The notes below the pieces were generated by a model. It ran no database searches. It was not told the origin of the DNA and was given only the letters and a program-made list of their open reading frames with translations. From NCBI GenBank assembly GCA_045544035.1, contig JAZPYE010000011.1, positions 29,263-93,262 on the forward strand: 64,000 nt of DNA, written 5' to 3'. Below are positions 8,618 to 17,745 of this stretch, in pieces. The DNA is from SIG587 sp045544035. GTDB taxonomy: Bacteria; Bacillota; Clostridia; Oscillospirales; Acutalibacteraceae. The position numbers were made by a program, and so were the translations under genes. Every line of letters begins with the position of its first letter. Within the stretch, counting starts at the first letter, position 1.

Positions 8618-9528
8618 TATTTACAACCTCCAATAATTTCTTTTAAACTGCTAATTCCATATTTCTCCATTGCCTTTGGCAAATCGTTTATAATATCGCG
8701 GCAGGCATAGGGGTTAACAAGGTTTGCGGCACCTACCTGAACAGCCGTTGCGCCCGCAAGCATCATTTCGATAACATCCTCTGCCGTTGTTACGCCGCCC
8801 ATTCCAACAACAGGAATTTTAACGGCATTTGCAACCTGATAAACCATTCTAACAGCCACAGGGAAAATTGCACTACCCGAGAAACCGCCCATTGTATTAG
8901 CAATGATAGGCTTTTTTGTTTTTAAATCAATTCGCATTCCGAGAAGCGTGTTAATAAGACTGATACCATCAGCCCCTGCCTCCTCGCAAGCCTTTGCGAT
9001 GGAAACAATGTCGGTAACATTTGGGGAAAGCTTGATGATAACAGGCTTTGCTGTAACAGATTTGACAGCCTTTGTAACCTCAGCAGCCGCCTGGGGGGAG
9101 GTTCCAAAACTCATGCCGCCGCCGTGAACATTAGGACAGCTGACATTAACCTCAAGCCAGCCAACCTGTTCCTCTTTATCAAGCAGCTTACAGGTGTAGG
9201 CATAGTCTTCTATTGCAAAGCCGCTTACATTGGCCATAACCTTTTTATTAAAGCATTTTGAAAGCTTTGGTAGTTCCTCGCCAATAACCTTATCTACACC
9301 GGGGTTTTGAAGTCCCACAGCGTTAATCATGCCTGCAGTGCATTCGGCAATTCTAGGGGTTGGGTTGCCAAAACGAGCATCCTTTGTGGTGCCTTTGAAA
9401 GAAAATGTACCGAGCATATTGATGTCATAAAGTTCGGCAAATTCATAACCAAATCCAAAAGTTCCCGAAGCAGGAATTATGGGATTATCAAGTTCTATAC
9501 CACAGAGATTTACCTTTAAATCTACCAT
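8617..9528 (-). CDS. pyrD: dihydroorotate dehydrogenase, class 1B catalytic subunit
   Basis: A 303-residue FMN enzyme oxidising dihydroorotate to orotate. The catalytic cysteine lies in VNVSCPNVHGGG near residue 130, and IIKLSPNVTD and the FMN-phosphate strand VGMGGVTTAEDV follow. It overlaps pyrK by 7 bp; the pair identifies the NAD-linked class 1B complex, in which PyrK passes electrons to NAD. Confidence 0.95.
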   Translation of the reverse strand: MVDLKVNLCGIELDNPIIPASGTFGFGYEFAELYDINMLGTFSFKGTTKDARFGNPTPRIAECTAGMINAVGLQNPGVDKVIGEELPKLSKCFNKKVMANVSGFAIEDYAYTCKLLDKEEQVGWLEVNVSCPNVHGGGMSFGTSPQAAAEVTKAVKSVTAKPVIIKLSPNVTDIVSIAKACEEAGADGISLINTLLGMRIDLKTKKPIIANTMGGFSGSAIFPVAVRMVYQVANAVKIPVVGMGGVTTAEDVIEMMLAGATAVQVGAANLVNPYACRDIINDLPKAMEKYGISSLKEIIGGCK

Positions 9529-10250
9529 AAAATTTCCTCCTTTAAAAGCACGGGGCCCTCTTTACAAATGCGCTTATAGCCCGTAACGGTTTTGCAGGAG
9601 CAGCCCATGCAGGCGCCAAAGCCACAGCCCATTCTTTCCTCAAAACTTAAGCTGCCCGAGGTTTTTGATGCATTAAAGATTGCCTTAAGCATTGGCTCGG
9701 GACCGCAGGTGTAAAAATGTGTGTAATCCACATTTTCCATAGCATTTGTAACAAAGCCTTTAACGCCGTAAGAGCCATCAACCGTTGTAACAATAACATC
9801 GGCGCCGAGAGCTTTGAATTCATCCTCGTAAAATATCTCTTGCTTTTTATTGAAGCCGAGAATAACCTTGACCTTTTTACCCTCGGCAGTAAGTTTTTTG
9901 CAAAGCATATAAAGGGGCGGAACGCCAACACCACCGCCAAGAAGCAGGGGCTTATCACCCGAAAGGGCGGTGTCATAACCATTGCCAAGGCCTGTTAAAA
10001 CATTGAGGCTTCCCTCTTTCATTTGTGCCATAACCTCGGTACCGTGACCAACAACCTTGTAAATGATGGTGATAATATCTTTTTCGCAGTCACACACCGA
10101 AATTGGACGGCGCAGATAAAAACCGTCAATTTTAATATTTATAAACTGACCGGGGGCGGTAACAGCAGAGGTGTCACCCTTTAATTTCATTCTGAAAATG
10201 TCCTTTGTTAAGGCAACATTTTCGGTAATCTCAAAAAATCCTTGTTTCAT
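9522..10250 (-). CDS. pyrK: dihydroorotate dehydrogenase electron transfer subunit
   Basis: A 242-residue FAD/[2Fe-2S] subunit. FAD-binding FYLRRPISVCD is near residue 48, the NAD-binding GGGVGVPPLY near 107, and the C-terminal iron-sulphur cysteines lie in GCGFGACMGCSCKT near 213 with another in KRICKEGPV. The 89-bp leader between carB and pyrK contains a short motif also found ahead of the gene starting at 50268. Confidence 0.94.
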   Translation of the reverse strand: MKQGFFEITENVALTKDIFRMKLKGDTSAVTAPGQFINIKIDGFYLRRPISVCDCEKDIITIIYKVVGHGTEVMAQMKEGSLNVLTGLGNGYDTALSGDKPLLLGGGVGVPPLYMLCKKLTAEGKKVKVILGFNKKQEIFYEDEFKALGADVIVTTVDGSYGVKGFVTNAMENVDYTHFYTCGPEPMLKAIFNASKTSGSLSFEERMGCGFGACMGCSCKTVTGYKRICKEGPVLLKEEILW

Positions 10251-10339
10251 TTTTCACCTTAGTGTAGAGCGAATAATCCAAACTCTGTTTTTAAAAGGCA
10301 GATTTTTCGCTCATACTTTCTTAAAATACTCGTTAATCT

Positions 10340-13300
10340 TTAAGCATCAATAGTTGAAATTGTAAGTGTGGTTTCTTCCAAAACATCAAGTAAAACCTTA
10401 ACCGTGTCAAGGGCTGTAAACATTGTCACATTGTTTTCGATAGCGTGGCGGCGAATTTCGTGACCATCGTTATTAGAGCCGGTTGAATCAATATCACGAG
10501 TATTGATAACGTAGGCAATGTGACCCTGGCGAAGTGCGTTGGGGATTTCCTCACTATCCTCGCTGATTTTCTTCAGCATATGAGTGCGGATGCCATTTTT
10601 CTTTAAGAATTCTGCAGTTCCCTTTGTTGCCTGAATGTTAAAGCCAAGATTATAGAAGCGGCGAATTAGAGGCAGTGCTTCATTTTTATCCTTATCGGAA
10701 ATGGTGACAAAAACAGTGCCGTAGTTTTGCAAATGCATTCCCGAAGCCTGCAGTGCTTTAAACAGTGCGCGGTTAAGTTTATCATCGTAACCGATTGCTT
10801 CACCGGTGGACTTCATTTCGGGAGAGAGATATGCATCCAGTCCTCTGATTTTGTTAAAGGAGAAAACCGGCACCTTAACATACCAACGCTTTTTCTCGGT
10901 AGGATAAATATCAAAGATTCCCTGCTCTTTTAAGCTCTTGCCCATTATAACCTCGGTTGCAATGTCAGCAAGGCTGTAGCCCGTTGCCTTTGAAAGGAAA
11001 GGAACGGTACGGGAAGAACGGGGGTTTACCTCGATAATAAACACATTGTCGTTTTCATCAACAATGAACTGAATGTTGTAAAGACCGATAATGCCAATGC
11101 CAAGACCCAGCTTTTTAGCATACTGCAAAATGGTGCCCTTAACCCTATCTGAAATGCTGAAGGTGGGATAAACGCTGATTGAGTCGCCCGAGTGAATACC
11201 AGTGCGCTCAACAAGCTCCATAATTCCGGGCACAAAAACATCGCGACCATCGCAAATGGCATCAACCTCAACCTCTTTACCCTGAATGTATTTATCAACG
11301 AGAACGGGCTTGTCCTCATCAATTTCAACGGCGGTTTTAAGGTAGTGGCGAAGCTGCTCCTCGTTGGCAACAATCTGCATTGCTCTGCCGCCGAGCACAA
11401 AGCTGGGGCGAACAAGAACTGGATAACCGATTTCCTTTGCGGCGGCAATACCATCTTCTATTTTGGTAACTGCTCTGCCCTTAGGCTGGGGAATGTTAAG
11501 CTCGTTTAAAATCTTTTCAAAGCTGTCGCGGTTTTCGGCGCGCTCAATGGCGGCGCAATCGGTGCCGATAATTTTAACACCGCGCTGCATTAAAGGCTCG
11601 GCAAGGTTAATTGCAGTTTGACCGCCTAAAGACGCAATAACGCCCTCAGGCTTTTCAAACTCGATGATGTTCATAACATCTTCGGGAGTTAAGGGCTCGA
11701 AATAGAGTTTATCCGCGGTTGTGTAATCGGTTGAAACGGTTTCGGGGTTATTGTTAATAATGATTGCTTCGTAGCCCGAATTTTTAATTGTTGTAACAGC
11801 GTGAACGGTGGAATAGTCAAATTCAACACCCTGACCGATACGGATGGGACCTGCGCCCAAAACGACAATCTTTTTCTTATCAGTAAGTTTTGAAGCGTTT
11901 TCACCCGAATATGATGAGTAGAAATAAGGAATATAAGCGCCTGTGTGGCAGGTATCAACCATTTTGAACACAGGGAACAAATTATGCTCCTTGCGGAAAT
12001 CATAAACTTTTAGTTCATCGCAGTTCCACATTCTTGCAACATATTTATCGGAAAAGCCCATTTTCTTTGCGGTTTTCAAAATTTCAATGTCAAAGGGATT
12101 TTTCTTTAGGGTTTCTTCCATGTCGATAATGTTTTTAATTGCTTCAAGGAAGAAAGGAGTGATTTTTGTAATCTCGTGAATCTGCTGGACGGTGGCGCCA
12201 CGATAAAGGCTTTCGGCAATGGCAAAAATGTTGTCATCGCGGAATTCGCTGATATATTTTAAAATGTCATTATCCGACATATTATCGAACTTGTTATGAT
12301 AAAGGTGGTTAACGCCAACCTCTAGGGAACGAATGCCCTTAAGCAAGCATTCCTCAAGATTAGAGCCAATACCCATAACCTCACCTGTTGCCTTCATCTG
12401 AGTGCCAAGCACATTTGAAGCGGTGGTGAATTTATCAAAGGGGAAACGAGGTAATTTTGCAATAACATAGTCAAGTTTCGGCTCAAATGCCGCTGTTGTG
12501 TTGGCAATTGCAATTTCCTCAAGGGCCATACCAACGGCAATTTTTGCAGTTACCCTTGCAATGGGATAGCCACTTGCCTTTGAAGCAAGAGCAGAAGAAC
12601 GAGAAACGCGGGGGTTAACCTCAATGAGGTAATATTCGCTTGAATGGGGATTAAGTGCAAACTGAACATTACAGCCGCCCTCAATTTTTAACTCACGAAT
12701 AATTTTAATTGCGCTGTCGTTCAGCATCTTTAAATCGTGGTCATTAAGGGTCATAATTGGGGCAACAACCAGCGAGTCGCCTGTGTGAACGCCGACAGGG
12801 TCAATATTTTCCATACCGCATATGGTTATAGCGTGGTCGTTGGAGTCGCGCATAACCTCAAACTCGATTTCCTTATAGCCCTTAACGCTCTTTTCAATTA
12901 GAACCTGATGAACGGGAGAAAGCTTAAATGCGTTGGTACCAACCTCAATAAGCTCTGCCTCGTTGTAAGCAAAGCCGCCGCCTGTGCCGCCTAAAGTAAA
13001 TGCGGGGCGCAAAACAACAGGATAGCCAATTCTTGCTGCAGCAGCTTTAGCCTCCTCAAGGCTGTATGTGATTTCAGAAGGAATGGTGGGCTCACCGATG
13101 GACTGACAAAGCTCCTTGAACATTTCGCGGTCCTCTGCCCTTTCAATGCTTTCGCTGCTTGTGCCGAGAAGCTCAACACCGCATTCCTTTAAAATGCCTT
13201 TTTGTTCAAGCTGCATTGCAAGGTTAAGGCCTGTTTGACCGCCAATGCCGGGAACAATGGCATCAGGGCGCTCATAGCGCAAAATCTTTGCCGCATATTC

Positions 13301-13513
13301 AAGGGTTAGCGGCTCCATATAAACCTTATCGGCAATGGTGGTATCAGTCATAATGGTTGCAGGGTTGGAGTTGCAAAGAACAACCTCGTAGCCCTCCTCC
13401 TTAAGAGCGAGGCAGGCCTGTGTTCCTGCATAGTCAAACTCTGCCGCCTGACCGATAACGATAGGACCGGAGCCGATGATTAAAATCTTTTTGATGTCAG
13501 TACGCTTTGCCAT
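10340..13513 (-). CDS. carB: carbamoyl phosphate synthase large subunit
   Basis: A 1057-residue synthase with the usual duplicated architecture: two carboxy/carbamoyl phosphate halves, each with a nucleotide-binding start (IGQAAEFDYAGTQA near residue 20, IGQGVEFDYSTVHA near 560) and an ATP-grasp domain, then a C-terminal MGS-like allosteric domain from about 930. The glutaminase small subunit carA, usually directly upstream, is not here: pyrC is. carA must be elsewhere, or ammonia is used. Confidence 0.96.
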   Translation of the reverse strand: MAKRTDIKKILIIGSGPIVIGQAAEFDYAGTQACLALKEEGYEVVLCNSNPATIMTDTTIADKVYMEPLTLEYAAKILRYERPDAIVPGIGGQTGLNLAMQLEQKGILKECGVELLGTSSESIERAEDREMFKELCQSIGEPTIPSEITYSLEEAKAAAARIGYPVVLRPAFTLGGTGGGFAYNEAELIEVGTNAFKLSPVHQVLIEKSVKGYKEIEFEVMRDSNDHAITICGMENIDPVGVHTGDSLVVAPIMTLNDHDLKMLNDSAIKIIRELKIEGGCNVQFALNPHSSEYYLIEVNPRVSRSSALASKASGYPIARVTAKIAVGMALEEIAIANTTAAFEPKLDYVIAKLPRFPFDKFTTASNVLGTQMKATGEVMGIGSNLEECLLKGIRSLEVGVNHLYHNKFDNMSDNDILKYISEFRDDNIFAIAESLYRGATVQQIHEITKITPFFLEAIKNIIDMEETLKKNPFDIEILKTAKKMGFSDKYVARMWNCDELKVYDFRKEHNLFPVFKMVDTCHTGAYIPYFYSSYSGENASKLTDKKKIVVLGAGPIRIGQGVEFDYSTVHAVTTIKNSGYEAIIINNNPETVSTDYTTADKLYFEPLTPEDVMNIIEFEKPEGVIASLGGQTAINLAEPLMQRGVKIIGTDCAAIERAENRDSFEKILNELNIPQPKGRAVTKIEDGIAAAKEIGYPVLVRPSFVLGGRAMQIVANEEQLRHYLKTAVEIDEDKPVLVDKYIQGKEVEVDAICDGRDVFVPGIMELVERTGIHSGDSISVYPTFSISDRVKGTILQYAKKLGLGIGIIGLYNIQFIVDENDNVFIIEVNPRSSRTVPFLSKATGYSLADIATEVIMGKSLKEQGIFDIYPTEKKRWYVKVPVFSFNKIRGLDAYLSPEMKSTGEAIGYDDKLNRALFKALQASGMHLQNYGTVFVTISDKDKNEALPLIRRFYNLGFNIQATKGTAEFLKKNGIRTHMLKKISEDSEEIPNALRQGHIAYVINTRDIDSTGSNNDGHEIRRHAIENNVTMFTALDTVKVLLDVLEETTLTISTIDA

Positions 13514-13548
13514 TTTTAATTTTCCTCCTGAAAAATCTCTTTATATCT

Positions 13549-14763
13549 TTAAATTTCTTTTTTGTAAACAACTTTTCCGCCGCACACAGTAAGCAAACAT
13601 TCGCCGTAAAGCTCCTGCCCTTCAAAGGGTGTGGCTTTGCCCATTGATAAAAACTCATCGGGATTAACCTTTGATTTAACGCTTAAATCCCAAACCGAGA
13701 AATCCTCGCCTAAAGGAATGTTAAAACGCTGTCTCGGATTTATACACATAAGCTCAATAAGCCTTTGCATTGTAATAATTCCCGTTTTAACAAGGTGGGT
13801 GTACATAACTTTAAACGCTGTTTCAAGGCCAACAATTCCAAAGGCGCTTTTTTCGAGACCTCTTGATTTTTCATCGGCGCTGTGGGGCGCGTGGTCGGTA
13901 GCAATCATATCAATAGTGCCATCCTTTATTCCCTCAATAAGCGCTTTTTTATCCTCGGCGCTTCTAAGGGGCGGGTTCATTTTAAACCTGCCTTCTTCCT
14001 TTAAATAGCTGTCATCAAGCACAAGGTAGTGCGGCGCTGTTTCACAGGTAATGTTAACTCCCTGTGATTTTGCTTTTCTTATTATATCAACGCTTTCTTT
14101 TGCGGAAATGTGACAAACGTGATAAGCGCAGCCTGTCTTTTTAACAAGTTCAATATCCCTTGCAATCTGCAAAAATTCGCTTTCGCTGCAAATGCCCTTG
14201 TGTCCGTGAGCCTCAGCATATTCGCCCTTGTGAATGTAACCGCCGAAAAGCAGGTCGTTAACCTCGCAGTGGGCAACAATCATTTTGCCAAGCTCTTTTG
14301 CTTTTTTCATTGCGGCTTCCATTATGGCATCATTTTGAACGCCCCTACCATCATCGGAAAATGCGATGGCGTTTTTGGAAAGCGATTCCATATTAGAGAG
14401 GCACTCCCCTTTTTGACCCACAGTAATTGCGGCGTAGGGGTAAATGTTAATGATACCGGCCTCGTTAATGAACTTTAACTGCTGCTCTAAATTTTCGGCG
14501 CAGTCGGGCACGGGATTTAAATTCGGCATTGTGCAAACCGCAGTGTAGCCGCCGTGGGCTGCGGCGTTGCTGCCGGTAGCTATGGTCTCTTTATAAGAAA
14601 AACCCGGCTCACGAAAATGCACATGCACATCGCAAAAACCGGGTAAAAAAACATAATTAGAAATTTTGTCAGCAAGTGAAGGGAAAACAGAAACAAAGGC
14701 ACTGCGGCAAGTGTCAGGAGTAACCATTTGAAGTTTTTCCTTGTTCGCCGAATGCATTGTCAT
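13549..14763 (-). CDS. pyrC: dihydroorotase
   Basis: A 404-residue type I dihydroorotase. Metal-binding DVHVHFREPGF near residue 45, AHCEV near 155, CHIS near 200 and the catalytic ATDHAPH near 280 are present. The ATG at 14763 is preferred over an in-frame start at 14817, since the longer form would begin inside the leader terminator; GTGAGG lies just upstream of the chosen start. It is the first gene of the pyr operon and follows the PyrR-type attenuator. Confidence 0.94.
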   Translation of the reverse strand: MTMHSANKEKLQMVTPDTCRSAFVSVFPSLADKISNYVFLPGFCDVHVHFREPGFSYKETIATGSNAAAHGGYTAVCTMPNLNPVPDCAENLEQQLKFINEAGIINIYPYAAITVGQKGECLSNMESLSKNAIAFSDDGRGVQNDAIMEAAMKKAKELGKMIVAHCEVNDLLFGGYIHKGEYAEAHGHKGICSESEFLQIARDIELVKKTGCAYHVCHISAKESVDIIRKAKSQGVNITCETAPHYLVLDDSYLKEEGRFKMNPPLRSAEDKKALIEGIKDGTIDMIATDHAPHSADEKSRGLEKSAFGIVGLETAFKVMYTHLVKTGIITMQRLIELMCINPRQRFNIPLGEDFSVWDLSVKSKVNPDEFLSMGKATPFEGQELYGECLLTVCGGKVVYKKEI

Positions 14764-14781
14764 TTTTAAAACCTCACTTAC

Positions 14782-14899
14782 AAAAAAATCCCACCGCAAG
14801 GCAGGATAAACACACACAAAGAAAATGCCCCAAGAGCATTTTTGGTTAATGATATGTCAATCTTGCCGACCTCACAGGATCTAACTTAAAGATTATTTT
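14782..14899 (-). promoter_or_regulatory. PyrR-type attenuator leader of the pyr operon
   Basis: The minus-strand leader carries ATCCTGTGAGGTCGGCAAG (14862-14880), matching the PyrR-binding anti-antiterminator consensus, within a hairpin closed by AATCTT/AAGATT. A GCATTTT hairpin follows, and then an intrinsic terminator (stem 14800-14807 with 14788-14795, loop GCAA, run of T at 14782-14788) 18 bp before the pyrC start. UMP-bound PyrR should favour termination. pyrR itself is not in the window. Confidence 0.85.
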
Positions 14900-14904
14900 A
14901 AAAG

Positions 14905-14933
14905 ATTATAACATTATATATAACATTTGTCAA
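14905..14933 (-). promoter_or_regulatory. Promoter of the pyr operon
   Basis: Minus strand TTGACA (14928-14933), 17-bp spacer, TATAAT (14905-14910): perfect consensus. Confidence 0.92.
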
Positions 14934-14967
14934 CGAAAATAATTTAAAAATTTTCAGTTTTTTATGC

Positions 14968-14996
14968 TTGACATCATCACCTCACTATGCTATAAT
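14968..14996 (+). promoter_or_regulatory. Promoter of tRNA-Tyr
   Basis: TTGACA (14968-14973), 17-bp spacer, TATAAT (14991-14996), 35 bp before the mature tRNA. It is back to back with the pyr operon promoter. Confidence 0.9.
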
Positions 14997-15030
14997 ACAT
15001 TTCGCGGCGCAAAAGCCCACAACTTAATAT

Positions 15031-15115
15031 GGGAGTGTTCCCGAGTGGCCAAAGGGGGCAGACTGTAAATCTGTTGTCTTCGACTTCGGTGGTTCGAATC
15101 CACCCGCTCCCACCA
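15031..15115 (+). tRNA. tRNA-Tyr (GTA)
   Basis: Class II tRNA with a long variable arm. The acceptor stem GGGAGTG pairs with CGCTCCC, the anticodon loop within CTGTAAATCTG gives anticodon GTA, the T arm is GGTGGTTCGAATCCACC, and the CCA end is encoded (15113-15115). Confidence 0.96.
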
Positions 15116-15158
15116 AAATCGACAAGTTTCGACAGAAGCTTGTCGATTTTACTTTTTA
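15116..15158 (+). terminator. Terminator of tRNA-Tyr
   Basis: AAATCGACAAG (15116-15126) pairs with CTTGTCGATTT (15139-15149), followed by TACTTTTT. Confidence 0.85.
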
Positions 15159-15159
15159 C

Positions 15160-15262
15160 CTCTTCACTCTTCACTTTTCACTATTCTCTGAGAAGTCGAT
15201 TTTGGCAAGTAATAAGTAATAGTGAATAGTGAAGAAGTTTCGCGCTTTGCTTCGCAAAGTGT
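15160..15262. repeat. Imperfect inverted repeat (TTCACTATT family) and small hairpin
   Basis: A stretch of TTCACT-like heptamers at 15164-15186 is mirrored by AATAGTGAATAGTGAAGAAG near 15217-15236, then a hairpin with CGCTTTG/CAAAGTG. It looks like a short non-coding repeat element between tRNA-Tyr and the next gene. No coding potential is seen. Confidence 0.45.
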
Positions 15263-15331
15263 TGATTATAGATATAGTTTATGATATAGTCCAACTGATA
15301 AATAAGAATTTAGTAAAAGGAATGTTGTTGT

Positions 15332-15487
15332 ATGAAAAAGAAAAAATTATTATATGCGATATTGTGTGCCTTGGGTAGTGGCACGGTAGGTTTCTTTGCA
15401 AACCAATTAACAGAGATATATGGTTGTATATTCTTCGGTATTGGTGTTGGTCTAATGGTATACTCAATTATAAATTTAAGCAAATGA
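15332..15487 (+). CDS. small membrane protein, 51 residues, unknown function
   Basis: An ATG with AAAAGGA 11 bp upstream opens 51 codons. The product has a basic start (MKKKK), a first hydrophobic segment (about residues 6-23), a short polar turn (NQLTEIYG) and a second hydrophobic segment (about 31-48) ending in LSK. This two-segment pattern with basic ends suits a real small membrane protein. No homologue is recognised. A plain AT-rich spacer follows to the ZIP terminator. Confidence 0.6.
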   Translation: MKKKKLLYAILCALGSGTVGFFANQLTEIYGCIFFGIGVGLMVYSIINLSK

Positions 15488-15649
15488 ATTCTAATATGTC
15501 GAGTAGATACAAAACGGATATTATAACTATAAAACATCACCTTAAAATATGTAGGGGTTCCAACATACTAGCGAACTGATAAATTGGGACATCGTAAAAA
15601 CCAATTAAAAAATTTAAAATGCGGATTTTATATAATCCTTACACAAACT

Positions 15650-15677
15650 AAACCCGAACACCTAGGTGTTCGGGTTT
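15650..15677 (-). terminator. Terminator of the ZIP gene (symmetrical hairpin)
   Basis: AAACCCGAACACC (15650-15662) pairs with GGTGTTCGGGTTT (15665-15677) with a 2-nt nominal loop; T/A tracts flank both sides, so it may act in both directions. Confidence 0.75.
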
Positions 15678-15683
15678 TAAAAT

Positions 15684-16481
15684 TTATCCAAGCATAACAT
15701 CAAGCAGCATCATTAAGGCAAAGCCTGAAACTATTCCCATTGTTGAAAAATAAGAATTTTCTTTTTCATTTCTTTGGCATTCGGGAATAAGCTCATGAAC
15801 GGCCACCAGCACCATTGCACCTGCGGCGAAGGACAGTGCGTAAGGGAGCAGCGGTTCCACAAAAACCACAAGCACAGCACCTAACACTCCTGCAACCGGC
15901 TCCACCATTCCAGATGCCTGGCCAAGTAAAAAGCTTTTTTTAGCACTTACTCCCTCACGCCTCAAAGGCAGAGATACGGCGGCACCCTCGGGAAAGTTTT
16001 GAAGACCTATTCCAAATGCTATTAAAACTGCACCAAGCAACGCTTCCTTTGAATAACCGTTTTTAAGCGCACCAAAAGCCACACCTACAGCCAAGCCCTC
16101 GGGAATATTATGAAGGGTGATTGATAGCACAAGCATTAGAATTCTATTGAATTTTTTGTTTTTGTCATCAAAATGATTTGCTCTTTTTCTTGCAAAGCTT
16201 ACTGCCCTGTCAGAGCCCCAGATAAACACAGCACCACATAAAAAGCCCAACGTTGCAACAATATAAGGCGGTATTCTCGATACATTTTCCGCCATTTCAA
16301 TTGCAGGCTGCAAAAGTGACCAAAAACTTGCCGCAATCATAACCCCTGCGGCAAAGCCTAACATTATGTTTAAAATCTTTGGATTTGGAGTTTTAAAAAA
16401 CACAACAGTTGCCGCCCCAAGCGCTGTTACAAGCCATGTGAAAAGGGTTGCTACAAGTGCCATTAAAACATAGTTTTCCAT
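15684..16481 (-). CDS. ZIP family divalent metal transporter
   Basis: A 265-residue inner-membrane protein with about eight hydrophobic segments and the two metal-site helices of ZIP transporters: HNIPEGLAVGVAFGA near residue 122 and NFPEGAAVSL near 161. ZIP proteins of the ZupT/GufA type import zinc, iron or manganese. A single gene with its own terminator, facing tRNA-Tyr. The metal cannot be told from sequence. Confidence 0.88.
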   Translation of the reverse strand: MENYVLMALVATLFTWLVTALGAATVVFFKTPNPKILNIMLGFAAGVMIAASFWSLLQPAIEMAENVSRIPPYIVATLGFLCGAVFIWGSDRAVSFARKRANHFDDKNKKFNRILMLVLSITLHNIPEGLAVGVAFGALKNGYSKEALLGAVLIAFGIGLQNFPEGAAVSLPLRREGVSAKKSFLLGQASGMVEPVAGVLGAVLVVFVEPLLPYALSFAAGAMVLVAVHELIPECQRNEKENSYFSTMGIVSGFALMMLLDVMLG

Positions 16482-16524
16482 AGTCCACCTCCAATAATCA
16501 GTATATTTAAAGTGGACAATAATG

Positions 16525-16556
16525 TGAAAACACCGCAGTTACCTGCGGTGCTATTT
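16525..16556 (-). terminator. Terminator of the hydrolase gene
   Basis: Minus strand CACCGCAG/CTGCGGTG hairpin (16531-16538 with 16543-16550) followed by TTTTC, directly after the hydrolase stop. Confidence 0.65.
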
Positions 16557-17492
16557 TTAATATTTAAAATTTGTTACCCTTTCAAAATAGAGCTCGTTTC
16601 CCACAAGAAACGCAAGGCCGTGACCCGCATTCGGCACAGTTACAAGTTCTTTTTTTGAATTGCAGGCCTCAAAAAGTCGTTTGCTCATTTCACAAGGCAC
16701 ATAATCATCGGCCTCGCCGTGAATAAAGATTACGGGCACCTTGCATTTTTTAACTTCCTCAATGGCCGAGGTTTCCTCTAAATCAAAATGACCGAAAATT
16801 CTAGCACCCAATTTTACAAAGAAATAAGAAAGCTTAACAGGAAGTTTTAAATCGCCAATAACCTTTTTTATTATATCCCTAGCACTTGTAAAGCCGCAGT
16901 CGGCAAGAATGCCAATAACATTCTTTGGCAGTTCCTTTCCTCCTGCCATTAAAACGGTGGAAGCGCCCATTGAAATGCCTGTCAGAATAATTTTAACATT
17001 GCTTCCAAAATGCTCCACCATAAATTCAACCCATTTAAGGCAGTCCTTATGCTCGTTGACACCAAAGGTGATAACATTACCGCCGCTTTTGCCCGAACAG
17101 CGCTGGTCAACGATAAAAGCGCTTCTGCCCAGCTTAAAGCATCGCTGAACACCGCCTGATAAATCCCTTTCGGCAGTGCCGCGATAGCCGTGAAACATAA
17201 GCTCAATAGGGGCATCCTTACTAAACTCATAGTATTTCCCGCAAAGGTCAAGGCCGTCAAAGGATTTTATCATAAATTCCTTATGAGGCATTGCTCTGGT
17301 TTCGCTTGCCCACTTGACAATTTGCTCACGGTGGGGCAGATAAATTTCTCCCTCGGGCAGTTGAATATCATCCCCCACCCTATTATTTTTACGGTCAACA
17401 AAAAAAGCAATTTTAAAGCAAATATAACTGATTAACAAAATCAGCAGACAAACAAATGCCGCTATTGCTAAAGTTATCCATGAAATTTCCAT
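16557..17492 (-). CDS. membrane-anchored alpha/beta hydrolase
   Basis: A 311-residue protein with one N-terminal membrane segment (about 5-30) and an alpha/beta hydrolase domain. The nucleophile elbow is GISMGAST near residue 172, the oxyanion-side FHGYRGTAERD near 100, and the acid and histidine are plausible in HGEADDYVP near 253 and NAGHGLAF near 290. This resembles the serine aminopeptidase/acylglycerol lipase group (S33-like). Substrate unknown. GGAGATGA precedes the start. Confidence 0.8.
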   Translation of the reverse strand: MEISWITLAIAAFVCLLILLISYICFKIAFFVDRKNNRVGDDIQLPEGEIYLPHREQIVKWASETRAMPHKEFMIKSFDGLDLCGKYYEFSKDAPIELMFHGYRGTAERDLSGGVQRCFKLGRSAFIVDQRCSGKSGGNVITFGVNEHKDCLKWVEFMVEHFGSNVKIILTGISMGASTVLMAGGKELPKNVIGILADCGFTSARDIIKKVIGDLKLPVKLSYFFVKLGARIFGHFDLEETSAIEEVKKCKVPVIFIHGEADDYVPCEMSKRLFEACNSKKELVTVPNAGHGLAFLVGNELYFERVTNFKY

Positions 17493-17687
17493 TTAAGTCA
17501 TCTCCACAAATTTGGATAAAAATATTTTAACACCGCAACTCGGCCATTTCAAGTATTCTGTTAAAAAAGCAACCCCCCCATTTATGGAAACTAAAAATAT
17601 GAAATCATAAATAATTAACAATTTGTTATAAAATTATGTGGATTTGAGCAAAGAATTGTTTAAAACGACAATTTTTGTAAAACGCTA

Positions 17688-17716
17688 TTGCATTATGTCG
17701 GTTTGTGGTGTATAAT
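17688..17716 (+). promoter_or_regulatory. Promoter of the glycine riboswitch transcript
   Basis: TTGCAT (17688-17693), 17-bp spacer, TATAAT (17711-17716), about 35 bp before the first aptamer. The region 17493-17687 holds only AT-rich spacer and the upstream signals of the divergent hydrolase gene. Confidence 0.75.
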
Positions 17717-17745
17717 TCATAAAAACTTAATAAATTATGTATGAT

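Noticed and set aside
14764..14817. Longer pyrC beginning at 14817
   Set aside because: The extra codons lie over the attenuator terminator and lack a ribosome site.
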